A stretch of 34,308 nucleotides of DNA from CAYPOY01 sp964412395 (GTDB lineage Bacteria > Chloroflexota > Anaerolineae > B4-G1). The notes under the pieces were generated by a model. The model was not told the DNA's origin. It saw only the letters and a program-made list of their open reading frames with translations, and searched no databases. Shown in pieces: positions 15,601 through 24,700 of this stretch. Both the position numbers and the translations under genes were made by a program. The stretch is taken from assembly GCA_964412395.1 (NCBI GenBank), contig CAYPOY010000009.1:1-34308 (forward strand), given 5' to 3'. How positions within the stretch are numbered: position 1 is the first letter of the stretch; each line of letters starts with the position of its first letter.

Positions 15601-15954
15601 GTGCTGGTGCGGGAAGAGTCCCGGGAGGGGCTGGCGGTGGCCTCGGAGCGGGGCGTGACCGTCGCCGTGGACGCTGTCCTTACCCCCGAGTTGGTCGCTG
15701 AAGGGCTGGCCCGGGAGGTAGTCCGGCGGGTGCAGAACCTGCGCAAGGAGGCCGGTTTCAACCTGGACGACCGCATCGTCACCACCTACCAGGCCGATGG
15801 GGAACTGGCCGAGGCGATCGAGGTGTGGCGGGCCTTCGTCGCGGCGGAGACCCTGAGCGTGGAACTGCGGGCCGGGCCGCCGGATGAGGGGGCCACCGTG
15901 AGCGAGGATCGAGTGGCTGGTCACACACTTGGACTTGGGGTTCGCAGGGCGTGA
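12604..15954 (+). CDS. ileS: Isoleucine--tRNA ligase
   Basis: This class I synthetase charges tRNA-Ile. The protein has 1116 residues. The ATG at 12604 is favoured over that at 12601 because it is 5 nt from GGAGG instead of 2. The catalytic site is divergent from the textbook form: PMGVHHGWGRT (about 53-63) at the HIGH position and MHKSWGN (649-655) at the KMSKS position. I recall this as normal for the Chloroflexota-type IleRS with a C-terminal DUF5915 region. PWCPRCATGISQHE follows in the editing-domain entry. The Ile T-box upstream supports the assignment. Two DNA repeats sit in frame: a heptamer array at codons 721-739, between the catalytic and anticodon-binding parts, and CTTGCCCTGAGC...GAAGGGG at codons 980-987. 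Both are in likely surface or linker segments, so activity is probably kept. Confidence 0.96.
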   Translation: MFKPVSNRVDFVAQEHEILALWEETQAFRKLVELREDSPRWSFIDGPITANNPMGVHHGWGRTYKDLYHRFWAMKGFRTRYQNGFDCQGLWVEVEVEREEGFHSKRDIEAYGIARFVRKCKERVLRYAAIQTEQSIRLGYWMDWDDTDLLRDLADQLAQDPEKVITVQGPGGPVTDTVERIVGRLGLPELGGSYFTLSTENNYMIWTFLKRCWERGWLYKGRDVMPWCPRCATGISQHEIVTEGYREMTHPGVTLRFPLRGRPGESLLVWTTTPWTLTSNVAAAVGPELTYVKIRQGDEVFYLSKGALPILDGPEMENVEVLEEMTGMALEGWTYDGPFDELEAQQATGAPQVHRVILWDEVGETEGTGIVHIAPGCGAEDFLLSKEYDLPAIAPLDEEGVFIEGFGSLTGTRVSESAERVFESLREKGILYKIEDYTHRYPVCWRCGTDLVFRLVDEWFISMGELRHDMMEVTRQIRWIPSFGLDRELDWLRNMHDWMISKKRYWGLALPIWECGECGHFEVIGDEEELEARAVTGWEEFEGHTPHRPWVDAVRIACPECGAEVSRIPEVGNPWLDAGIVSFSTLQYRTNPDYWRQWYPADWISESFPGQFRNWFYSLLAMATVLENSPPFKTCFSYALLLDEDGRQMHKSWGNAIEFNEAADKMGVDVTRWLYCAHKPETNLLFGYGRADEVRRQFLIPLWNVYSFFVTYANIDNWSPPESTDLRITELVDSGFVNSALDRWILARLNEVVARVTDRMDNYDAYGVTLAVEPFLDDLTNWYVRRSRRRFWKSEQDADKNAAYATLYHVLTTLCRLLAPLVPFVTEAMYQNLVRSVDPDAPESVHHTDWPVADEAAVDAGLLVRMALARQVVALGHSARNSRNIKLRQPLARVLVHRESGTDALDDELVTLVRDELNVKQVAFVDDVSDLVTYRLLPDNKLLGPRFGKRFPAVRAALAAQDPLAAVRRLRAKLPLRLELALSGAEGVEGEEVELTPDEVLVREESREGLAVASERGVTVAVDAVLTPELVAEGLAREVVRRVQNLRKEAGFNLDDRIVTTYQADGELAEAIEVWRAFVAAETLSVELRAGPPDEGATVSEDRVAGHTLGLGVRRA
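14764..14820. repeat. Degenerate heptamer array inside ileS
   Basis: Steps of 7-8 nt are visible (GAATCTAC, GGATCTAC, GAATCAC, GGAACTC, GTAGATT, CGGGATT, CGTAAAT). A perfect 12-bp inverted repeat, CCCGAATCTACG (14764-14775) and CGTAGATTCGGG (14796-14807), encloses a 20-nt loop. The array is read through in frame as about 19 residues (ESTDLRITELVDSGFVNS). It is related to the array in the T-box leader at 12155-12222. Confidence 0.8.
15540..15565. repeat. Short dispersed-type repeat within ileS
   Basis: GCTTGCCCTGAGCGGGGCCG plus AAGGGG resembles the widely dispersed GCTTGCCCTGAGC...GAAGGG repeat that I recall from Chloroflexota and other environmental genomes. It is read as LALSGAEG at codons 980-987. 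There is only one copy in this window, so its repeat nature rests on memory. Confidence 0.5.
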
Positions 15955-15979
15955 TCCACCACAGTGTGTGTTCTTCGTC

Positions 15980-16008
15980 TTGCCAATTCGGGTTGAGTAG
16001 GGTAAAAT
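15980..16008 (+). promoter_or_regulatory. Promoter of the dksA-like/lspA/rluD operon
   Basis: TTGCCA (15980-15985) and TAAAAT (16003-16008) are 17 nt apart, and AGAGGAG follows before the ATG at 16028. Confidence 0.7.
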
Positions 16009-16027
16009 ACAACCCAGAGGAGTGGAT

Positions 16028-16390
16028 ATGCCTTTTTCGTACGAAAGAGCAAGGCGGGAACTGCTAGAAGAGCTGTCGAAACTGCAAGAGCAGTTGGAGC
16101 GGCTTGAGGCCGCTGAGTACGAAAGCGTCGGCTACAGCAATCATATAGCCGACGATGCTACCGATGCCTTTGAGCAGGCTGTGGGAGTAGCACTCCAGCG
16201 TAAGATTGAGGCCACGTTAGATGAGGTGAAACGAGCGTTGGCCAAGTTTGAGGATGGCACCTATGGTCTCTGCGAGGCCTGTGGTGCCAGGATTGACCGT
16301 GCACGCCTGGAGGTGCTGCCCTACGCGGAGTATTGCCTGGATTGTCAATCGCGTCAGGAGCACGGTGGTATGCGGACGGTCTCTCGTTGA
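16028..16390 (+). CDS. DksA/TraR-type zinc-finger protein
   Basis: A 120-residue protein. The N-terminal half (about 5-75) is charged and predicted to be a helical coiled coil. The C-terminal C4 zinc finger uses Cys82, Cys85, Cys103 and Cys106 (CEACG ... CLDC). Proteins of this family bind the secondary channel of RNA polymerase or act as other small regulators. Whether this one has the acidic tip residues for DksA activity is uncertain; DD at 42-43 and D46 lie near the possible tip. The ATG at 16028 is used because AGAGGAG lies 5 nt upstream; the in-frame GTG at 16022 is inside that site. It is the first gene of a tightly packed operon with lspA. Confidence 0.85.
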   Translation: MPFSYERARRELLEELSKLQEQLERLEAAEYESVGYSNHIADDATDAFEQAVGVALQRKIEATLDEVKRALAKFEDGTYGLCEACGARIDRARLEVLPYAEYCLDCQSRQEHGGMRTVSR

Positions 16391-16905
16391 GGCGACGCAA
16401 GCGAGACACCCTGATCTTGCCAGCCACGGCAGCATTGGTCTTGCTCGTTGATCAGCTCAGCAAGTACTTTGTGGCGATGTGGCTGGGGGAGGGCCAGTCC
16501 TGGGACATTGCGCCCTGGCTGGCCCCTATCTTTCGGTTCACGCACGTGACCAACACAGGGGCAGCCTTTGGGCTGTTTCCCGGGGGGGGTGATTTTTTCA
16601 CCGCCCTCGCTGCGATAGTCATCGTGGCGATCATCACTTATTACTGGCATCTACCGGATGGACAGTGGCTGGTGCGGGTGGCGCTGGGCCTTCAACTGGG
16701 CGGGGCCATCGGCAATTTGGTAGACCGGCTGCGCCAGGGGTTTGTGGTGGATTTCATTGATCTCAACTTCTGGCCCCTGCATAACTGGCCGGTCTTTAAC
16801 CTGGCCGACAGTTCCATCGTCGCTGGCGTGGTGTTGCTGGCGCTGTTGATGATTTGGGAAGAGCGGCGCGGAAGGGACAGGCAGCGGGTGGCTGAGGATG
16901 GCTGA
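16387..16905 (+). CDS. lspA: Lipoprotein signal peptidase (signal peptidase II)
   Basis: This inner-membrane aspartyl protease removes signal peptides from prolipoproteins after lipidation. The 172-residue protein has four predicted membrane segments and all family motifs: DQLSKYFV (22-29), NTGAAFGLF (56-64), GNLVDRL (109-115, catalytic Asp113) and FNLADSS (137-143, catalytic Asp141). I chose the TTG at 16387, whose TTGA overlaps the stop of the upstream gene and gives a positively charged N-terminus (RRRKR) before the first helix. An ATG at 16333 would overlap the zinc-finger gene by 57 nt and is less likely. No clear ribosome-binding site is seen, so translational coupling is probable. Confidence 0.93.
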   Translation: MRRRKRDTLILPATAALVLLVDQLSKYFVAMWLGEGQSWDIAPWLAPIFRFTHVTNTGAAFGLFPGGGDFFTALAAIVIVAIITYYWHLPDGQWLVRVALGLQLGGAIGNLVDRLRQGFVVDFIDLNFWPLHNWPVFNLADSSIVAGVVLLALLMIWEERRGRDRQRVAEDG

Positions 16906-17815
16906 GGAGCAATCCGTTGTCTCGTTCGCCGTGGAACGCGGCAGCGAGCGGCTGGACAAGATCGTTTCGGCTCACGTGCAGGACCTCAGCCGGGCGACGG
17001 CTCAGCGGTTGATCAAGACCGGCGAGGTCACGGTCAACGGGCGGCCCAGTAAGCCCAGTTACCGCGTGCAGGTGGGCGACGAAGTCGTCGTGCGCGTCCC
17101 GGCCGAGATGCCCGAAGAGGTTATCCCTGAGGATATACCTCTTGATGTTATCTACGAGGATGATGTCTTGCTGGTGGTGAACAAGCCTGCGGGGATGGTC
17201 GTGCATCCAGCCCTGGGGCACCCCACCGGCACCCTGGTCAACGCAGTGCTGGCCTATTGTCCCCAGGTCGCTGACGTCGGCGGACCGGAGCGGGCCGGGA
17301 TCGTCCACCGGCTGGACAAAGACACCTCTGGCCTGATTCTCATCGCCAAGGATGATGCGACCCGCGCTGCGCTCCAACGGCAGTTCAAGCATCGGCAGGT
17401 CGTCAAGACCTATTTGGCGTTGGTCGAAGACCAGGTACAGCCTCGGGAGGGGGTCATCGAAGCGCCTATAGGACGCGACAAGCGGCAGCGTAATAAGATG
17501 GCCGTGGTGCGGAGCGGGCGGCAGGCGCGTACTCTGTACCGGGTCCTTGAGTACTTTGACGATCACACACTGCTGGAGGTGCGTCCCCACACTGGTCGCA
17601 CGCACCAGGTGCGCGTGCACCTGGCCTGGCTGGGTTACCCGGTCGTTGGGGATGCAGTCTACGGCCGCCGCCGCCAGCGGCTGCTCCGAGACCGCCACTT
17701 CCTCCACGCTGCCCGGATACGCTTTACTCATCCCGCTACGGGCGAGGAGGTGGAGTTCAAAGCCCCGTTGCCACCAAAACTGGCTGCTGTCCTCAAACGT
17801 CTACGCCGCTCATGA
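16898..17815 (+). CDS. rluD: RluD-family 23S rRNA pseudouridine synthase
   Basis: A 305-residue enzyme that isomerises uridines in RNA. An N-terminal S4 RNA-binding domain (about 16-75) has RLDKIVS and RLIKTGEVTVNG. The RluA/RluD catalytic domain follows, with VVNKPAGMVVHPA (93-105), HRLDKDTSG (137-145, catalytic Asp140), RPHTGRTHQVRVHLAWLG and GDAVYG. Length and architecture match RluD rather than the shorter RluA; the exact target sites cannot be seen. The ATG overlaps the lspA end by 8 nt, a common gene order (lspA-rluD) in many bacteria. The stop overlaps a downstream ATGA. Confidence 0.93.
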   Translation: MAEEQSVVSFAVERGSERLDKIVSAHVQDLSRATAQRLIKTGEVTVNGRPSKPSYRVQVGDEVVVRVPAEMPEEVIPEDIPLDVIYEDDVLLVVNKPAGMVVHPALGHPTGTLVNAVLAYCPQVADVGGPERAGIVHRLDKDTSGLILIAKDDATRAALQRQFKHRQVVKTYLALVEDQVQPREGVIEAPIGRDKRQRNKMAVVRSGRQARTLYRVLEYFDDHTLLEVRPHTGRTHQVRVHLAWLGYPVVGDAVYGRRRQRLLRDRHFLHAARIRFTHPATGEEVEFKAPLPPKLAAVLKRLRRS

Positions 17816-17850
17816 TTACATATCCACTGCAACCTGATCGGGGGGAACGC

Positions 17851-18039
17851 ATGGAAGAACCCAGGATCGAAATCCTTGCCGAGAGCGAGAACTTTAGCCT
17901 GTGGCAGGCCGAGGAGCCCGACGGTGAGATGACCTACCACCTGGAACTGGGCACCGTCACCGTGCATTTCTTCCGCGAAGAGTGGGTGGAGTTCATGGGG
18001 TTGGTCAGAGAGGTGGGAGGACGTGCTGCAGCAGGGTAA
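17851..18039 (+). CDS. Small acidic conserved-type protein
   Basis: A 62-residue protein, MEEPRIEILAES..., rich in Glu and aromatic residues, with YHLELGTVTVHFFREEWVEFMGLV. The ATG at 17851 is preceded by GGGGGGAA. An in-frame ATG at 17812 overlaps the rluD stop (ATGA) and would add 13 residues, so the start is uncertain. No signal peptide, membrane segment or recognised domain is seen. Its 3' end overlaps the DUF3786 gene by 17 nt, so the two are likely coexpressed and perhaps work together. Confidence 0.7.
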   Translation: MEEPRIEILAESENFSLWQAEEPDGEMTYHLELGTVTVHFFREEWVEFMGLVREVGGRAAAG

Positions 18040-18667
18040 GCCAACTCCACAACTTCAGCAGTGGTTCGACCGGCTGGCTCCGGTGGTCGAGGGGGCGCGA
18101 ACGACGTTGCACCGTCTCAAGCCGGGCAAACTGGTGCTACGCAGCGGCTGTGAACGGGACGAGGATGGCAACTTTCAGCTCACTTTTTTGGGGCAGGAGT
18201 ACGTCATCTCTGCCGACGACTTCACCGTCTGGCGTGCCGGTACCGGTGAGCCGCCCTCTTCCTTTATCCAGAGCCTCATCCTCACCTACCTGGCCACCGC
18301 CGACGGCACGACGCCTTCGAGCCGTTGGATCGGCTTCCGCGAGCTCCCCGACGGCATGTTCTACGTCCAGGCGTTCCAGGGCTACTCCGGCGATCGGCTG
18401 GTGCGTGAACTGGGGGGTGGCATCGAGGCATTCCGCCGCGCTGCCGAGACGCTAGGCGGTGAGCCGTTGGAAATTGGCGATGCGGGCTACGTCTTCACTG
18501 TACTGCCGCGAGTGCACCTGGCACTCGTATACTGGGAGGGGGACGAGGAGTTTCCTTCGCAGGCGCGGGTGCTCTTCGAGGACACCACCGCGCGCTACTT
18601 ACCCACCGATGGGCTGGCCATCCTCGGCAGCCAATTGGTGGGGCGGATGCTGAAGGCCGCCAGGTAG
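18023..18667 (+). CDS. DUF3786 domain-containing protein
   Basis: A 214-residue soluble protein starting at the GTG at 18023, with GGGAGG two nucleotides upstream; the spacing is tight, so a coupled start from the overlapping small gene is likely. The sequence YLATADGTTPSSRWIGFRELP, then MFYVQAFQGYSGDRL, LPRVHLALVYWEGDEEFPS and LPTDGLAILGSQLVGRM match DUF3786 as I recall it. The function of that family is not known. In other organisms it occurs with corrinoid or Fe-S proteins, but nothing of that kind is adjacent here. It is the last gene of the operon and is followed by a strong hairpin. Confidence 0.8.
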   Translation: MLQQGKPTPQLQQWFDRLAPVVEGARTTLHRLKPGKLVLRSGCERDEDGNFQLTFLGQEYVISADDFTVWRAGTGEPPSSFIQSLILTYLATADGTTPSSRWIGFRELPDGMFYVQAFQGYSGDRLVRELGGGIEAFRRAAETLGGEPLEIGDAGYVFTVLPRVHLALVYWEGDEEFPSQARVLFEDTTARYLPTDGLAILGSQLVGRMLKAAR

Positions 18668-18684
18668 GACCGCTCAAGTAAAGA

Positions 18685-18713
18685 GAGGGGCCGCCGAGCA
18701 TCGGCGGCCCCTC
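18685..18713. terminator. Bidirectional terminator-like hairpin
   Basis: GAGGGGCCGCCGA (18685-18697) pairs perfectly with TCGGCGGCCCCTC (18701-18713) around a 3-nt loop. It lies between the convergent DUF3786 and protease genes. Read on the minus strand it is followed by TCTTTA. Confidence 0.75.
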
Positions 18714-18751
18714 GTAGATTCTGCCGGCCTCGACAGGCTGGCGAGCTTGCT

Positions 18752-21700
18752 CTAGTAGTTCCGCAGCACCACGGGCAGGTAGACGTAGTGCATCTCTGCC
18801 TCGATCACGATGGTGTGTGTATCCGTCACCAGCGCGGTGGTGCAGTTGGTCGCCGTCACCACCAGGGTGTGGGTGCCCGCGTCCAGGCTGCGGACGGTGG
18901 TAGACGTAGTGTCACTGTTGTCCCACAGGTAGGCGATGAGCGACGTGGCATTGAGCGGCTGGTAGGTGGTGGTAAAGGTGTAGGTGCCCGGCATACCACT
19001 GATGGCCCCAGCGATGGTGATCCCCGTCAGGTCCACGCAGACGCCGTACTCGGTGACCTCCACGTCCACTGTGTTGGTCATGGCCTGCGCCCCGGTCATG
19101 TCGCAGTTCCAGGCGGCGATCTCGACCGCGTGGCTGCCGGTGGTGGTGAAGATGTGGTCGAGCGGGGACGTCAGGGGATCAGCGTCGCTGCTGCCTGTGA
19201 CTGGCGGCGTGCCGTCGTCGTAGTCCACGGTGTAGGTGTAGTTGGGCGTGAAGTCATCCGGCGCGATGTCGGCGCTGAACTGGACATTGGTGTCGGTGTA
19301 GATGGTGCCAACCGTCACCAGGCTCAGATCCACGCCCGTCACCTGAGTGCAAACCACTGTCAGCGTCACCGGGACGTCCACCTGTGGCTCGTCAGGGTCG
19401 TTGCTGGTAATACGCAGGGCGATGGTATAGTCCCCGGCCGTCAGCCCGGTGGAGTCGAAGGTGAGCGTCACATCCTCACTGAACGCCGGCGACAATGTCC
19501 CACTGGTCGGTGTCTCGCTCAGCCAGTCGGCTGCCACTGTCTCTGTCAGGCTCCAGGTCAGGTCGGCCGTGCCGGCGTTGCCGATGGTCAACGTGCGGGT
19601 GAACGTCTCATCTGGGTTCACCGGATCTGTCGGCGTCGGCGGGCTCACCGTTATGTCCGGTTCGGTGATGGCGATGACGTGTGTATCCGTCACCAGCGCG
19701 GTGGTGCAGTTGGTCGCCGTCACCACCAGGGTGTGGGTGCCCGCGTCCAGGCTGCGGACGGTGGTAGACGTAGTGTCACTGTTGTCCCACAGGTAGGCGA
19801 TGAGCGACGTGGCATTGAGCGGCTGGTAGGTGGTGGTAAAGGTGTAGGTGCCCGGCATACCACTGGTGGCCCCAGCGATGGTGATCCCCGTCAGGTCCAC
19901 GCAGACGCCATACTCGGTGACCTCCACCTCGGCCGTGTCGGTCATGGCCTGCGCCTCGGTCATGGCGCAGTTCCAGGCGGCGATCTCGACCGTGTGGCTG
20001 CCGGTGGTGGCGAAGGTGTGGTCGAGCGGGGACGTCAGGGGGTCGGTGCTGCTGAGGGCCGGTGCGCTGGGGCCAGCGCCCTCGCCATAGTCTATGGTGT
20101 AGGTGTAGGGCTTGTCGGCGTTGTCCGGCGCGATGTCGGCGCTGAACTGGACGTTGGTGTCGGTGTAGATGGTGCCAACTGTCACCAGACTCAGGTCCAC
20201 GTTCGTCACTTCAACGCACGGGGCCAGCTTCTCGCTGACGACCACCTGCACCGTATCGGTCTCCGGCACGGTCATGTCGCAGTTCCAGACAGCGATCTCG
20301 ACCGTGTAGGTGCCGGTGGTGGCGAATGTGTGGTCGAGCGGGGACGTCAGGGGGTCGGTGCTGCTGAGGGCCGGTGCGCTGGGGCCAGCGCCCTCGCCAT
20401 AGTCTATGGTGTAGGTGTAGGGCTTGTCGGCGTTGTCCGGCGCGATGTCGGCGCTGAACTGGACGTTGGTGTCGGTGTAGATGGTGCCAACCGTCAGCAG
20501 CGTCAGGTCCACCCCCGTGACCTCCACGCACGGTGGCGAGCTCACCGTCACCTGGATTGAGTAGGTGTCGGTGGACGGACAACCGTTCTCCACGTCCAGG
20601 GTCGCGGTGTAGGTGCCGGCCACCGTGTAGGTGTAGACCGGTGTGGCCCCGTCGGTGCCGCTGCCACTCCCCGGCCCGCCAAAGTCCCAGGTGTAGGTGA
20701 TGGGCGTCTCGCCGCTGACCGTGGCGGTGAAGTGCAGCGTCTCACCCACCGTCACCGGGCTGTCGCTTTGCAGGTCGTCAATGCTCACCGGCCGACAGAC
20801 GCCGCCGTGCTGGAAGATCAACACGCGGGCGTCAGGTTGTGGGTCGGTGCCTTCCACCCATAACGTCTCGGTGATGTAATCGAAGAGCCACGTGGTGCCG
20901 GTGACGTGGAAGGTCTTGGTAAGGACGTGCCAGGTGTTTGACGTGACGCCCGTCGCACCCCAGGTCAGCCAGTTGGTCCCGCTCGTCACTCCACCGGCGG
21001 TGAAGTCAACGGTCCCGGTCAACTCGAGCGACTCGGTCCAGGTCTCCACCAGCGTGAAGGTGACGTTGCCGGTGTGGGTGACCCAGACCCGGTCCACGAT
21101 CTGTACCGTGTCGCTGGGGATGACGGTAATAGGGCTGGTGTCGGTCGGCACACCGTTGACGTAGACCTCCTTCTCCCAATTGGCGGCGGTGACGACGGTC
21201 ATTGTGACCGGGATGTTGATCGTGGGGCTGACGGCGTCGTCGGTGTTGACGATGAGCGTGGCGTAGTACACGCCTGGCTGGCCCACGTAGGCGGCGTCCA
21301 GCGTCACGTCTACGAGCTGGAAGCCGGTATCGGCCGGCACGGTGCCGCTGATAGGGTCTTCGTAGAGCCAGGGTACGTCACCGCCTCCGGCGTAACCCAC
21401 CATCAAGCGCTCGTTGGTGTCGTAGATGACGCTGCCGGCTGAGTCGCGGCCGCCGATCACGTAAAAGTAGCCGTCTTCGGCCACGTCGCCTTCCATGTAC
21501 ACGCGCCCCTGGCTCAGTGTCGGGATCGTCGGCGAGTCGGTCCAGGCGTTGGTGTCCGGGTCGTAGTAGCCGGCGTGGTTGAGCACATTCCAGGCTGCGT
21601 CTCGGCGACCGGCCCCCAGCCACAGTCCATCCGCGCCGTGCCCATCGGCGTTGTACGACCAGCGCGTGTAAGCACCGCCGCCGTCGGGCACGCCAGCGAT

Positions 21701-24700
21701 GTAGCTCCACGACGCCCCGTCGAACACCTCGGACGTCATATCAGGGGTAAAGCCCGGGAAGGCCACTCCGCCTGCAACGTAGATATTGCCGCCAATCGCC
21801 GCCGCCGAGAAGCTGGTGCGAGAGCTCTGCATCGGCACCCCGGCCGACCAAGTGCCCGTCGTCGTATCGAGGATCCAGACTTCGGTCGTGCTGGCTGAAG
21901 CACTGGCGATAATCCCACCCAGGACGTACACGTCCGTCCCAATGGCCACCACCTGGTACTGTGAGCGGGCCGTATAGCCGCCGTTGGCGGCGATAGTGGT
22001 CCACGAGTCGCCGGCGACGTCGTAGACGTAGGCGTCGGCGGTCGTGGCGTCGCCGGGAATGTAGATTTTGCCGTTGATGGCGATGCCGTCAATGCTATCC
22101 AACGCGCCCGGCATAGACGTCATCGTATCCCAGGTGTCGGTGCCTGTGTTGTAGCGGTAGACGGTGTCGGTGGGTGTCCCGCCGCCCGCATCGCTGGTGC
22201 CGCCGAGCACGTACACGTAGTTGCCATGGGCCACGACCGCGTTGAAGACGCGCGCCGATGGCAACGAGGCCATAGTCTCCCAGGCGGTGCCGATGTCTTC
22301 GGGAGCGACGTTACTGGCCGCTGGCCCCAGGACAGGCTTGCCGTCGGGTATGCCGCTTTTTGCCAACACAGCGTTGGGTAACCGCTGAATGGGCACAATC
22401 TCGTTTCTACCTTGTGACCTGTCAAGTGCACCAAAGGCCAGTACTGGCTGGAAGCCGCGGTCCGACTCTAGCAGTTCGAACGATGTGGACACCGCGCCGC
22501 TGTTGGTGATGCTCATCGGCAGGGTGGTGCTCACGCCCACATTGAGCGTGGCGCTGATACCGGCCGGCGCCACATCCACGCAAGGCCGCAGCCAGCGCAG
22601 GTTAAAGTCCTGCGTGGTCGTCGCCTGGGCAGTGACGAACACCACAGCGGTATCGGTCTGATGCTCAGTCGCAGAGACGGTCACCGTGTAGGTGCCAGCA
22701 CCGAGCCAGTGGCTATATGTGCCGCTGACGCCGGTCGTCAGGGTGACGCTGGCGCCGTTCTCGATCAGCACCTCGGCGTCTTCCAGCAGGACCGGGTTGG
22801 CGTCGCAGTGGCCCAGGCTGGTGACGGTGCCCTCCAGCCTGCCGTAGCTCGCGGGCGTGGTGACCGTCATCGTCACCGGCAGCGTTGGGTTCGGGTTGGT
22901 TGGATCGTTGTTCTTGATCCTGAGATTCGCATAGTAGATGCCGGGTTGGTCCACCTCGGGTACGTTGGCCCACCAGCCGATGTCAATGTCCACCGTGCCG
23001 CTGGATGGAATGGTGCCGCTGATGGGGTCCTCGGAGAGCCACGGCACGTCAGATATGGCGGTAGCAATACCAAAGGCATCCAGTTCAACGCTTACGCCAT
23101 CGCCAATCGTGCTCACCAGCGTCGTAGCGCCTGTGTCAACGTCGGCGATGCGTAACTCGGCCGAACTGCTGGTATTGTTGTAGGCCGCCAGGTAGAGAAT
23201 ATCTGTCTCTTCGTCAAAGTCCATATCCTGGGCGTAGCTGGCGTCGAAGCCTAGTGAGCCGATCGGTGTCGCCGCGCCCGTGGCTTTGTCAATAGAGACC
23301 AGTTGATCACCACCGATATCAACAGCGTACATCTCACCGGCTGCGTTGATGGCGATGTCAATGATGACGACACCACTGCTGTCGGTGCCCACCACGGTCG
23401 GCGTGCCGGTCGCCAGGTCAAGCGTGTAGAGCGTGTTGTCCGTGCCGTCGGTTGAGATGGCGTACATCACGCCGGTGATGGGGTCACCCGCCATTCCGGT
23501 CCAGGTGTGCCCACTCTGTGGCGTGGATGAGCCAATGGCCGTCATAGCACCGGTGGTGGTGTCAATGGCATACAGCATCTGCGTAGCGTTGTCAATGGCG
23601 TAGAGCGTCGAGAAGTCGCCGCCGATGAAGTCGCCTGCGTAAAAGTCCTGGGTTGCCGCGGCAATGTTTGTCAGATTGGTGGCGTCATCGAGGGTGAAGT
23701 GGACAAATTGATTGCCGAGTAGGTCAACGCCATACGCAGGTACGCCGCTCTGGAGTAAGCCAAGTAAGCCCGGATTAACGGCCGCCATGCTCTCGGTTTG
23801 CTCCCTTTTCTCTTTGTACACCGGTGCCTGACCGATAGAAGGCGCTTCCTCGCTGCGTGGGAAGTTCCCATCGCTGGCCGGGATGGAGACCATCCGCATT
23901 GGCTCAAAGCCACCTCCTTGCTCCTGGAATTCAAAGTCCAGAGCGCCCGAACCGGTGTTGCTGATGACCAGGCCCGGCATCTGTGTGAACTGCTGGCCCA
24001 ATTCGAGGGTGTAGCTGAGCGACATAGGAGCGACTTCGATGTGAGGCGCGGGCAGGTAAAAGTCCTGCACGACCGTGTCGCTCTGGACGACGGTGACGGT
24101 AACCACGTCGGCCTGGTAGCCGGTCATCGTGGCCGTGAAGGTCTTGCTGCCGTGTGGTGAAAAGACGGTGTAGAACCCGTCGTCCACGCTGGTGTCGTCG
24201 GGCGTGGCTTCGGAGGTCGCCAGGAAGCCGTCTTCGTTGGCGACCTCGGCGCCGGCCAGCGGATCGGAGGTGCTCTCCTCGTAGGTGTTGCCGACCACCA
24301 GGCCGCCGGGTTGCGGGTTACACCCACTGGGAATCTCCACGTCGTCGATGTACCAGCCAGCACGTTCCACCACAGCAGTAGCATACATGCGGAACTCAAT
24401 GGTCGCTACCCCGCCCACATAAGGGCCCAGGTCTACGCTGTGCTGCTCCCAGGCGGTGGGTATGACGTAACTGGTGGCGCGATCGTACACCAGGTCACCA
24501 TTGACGTACACCTCGCCGTGATCAAAGGTTTCGTACACGTCGTACCAGTCCCACCAGGACAAAGTGGCCGATCCCACACTGCTCAAGTCCACTGTGAAGG
24601 AGAGGATGCTGGTGTCGCCCAGGTTGTGGTAGCAGTCGGTGAGCACAGTGCCCCACATGTGAGTGCCGGAGTGAGGGGCAGCAGGAGGATAGCTGGTGCC

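Noticed and set aside
12604..15954. IleRS judged non-functional because HIGH and KMSKS are replaced
   Set aside because: HHGWGRT and MHKSWGN appear to be normal for this IleRS group as I recall it, and the Ile T-box upstream indicates a regulated, working gene.
18788..20560. Open frame of 590 codons on the plus strand, and similar ones at 24311-25108 and 26477-27802
   Set aside because: They mirror the codon pattern and repeats of the 3050-residue protease on the other strand. No ribosome-binding site or domain supports them.
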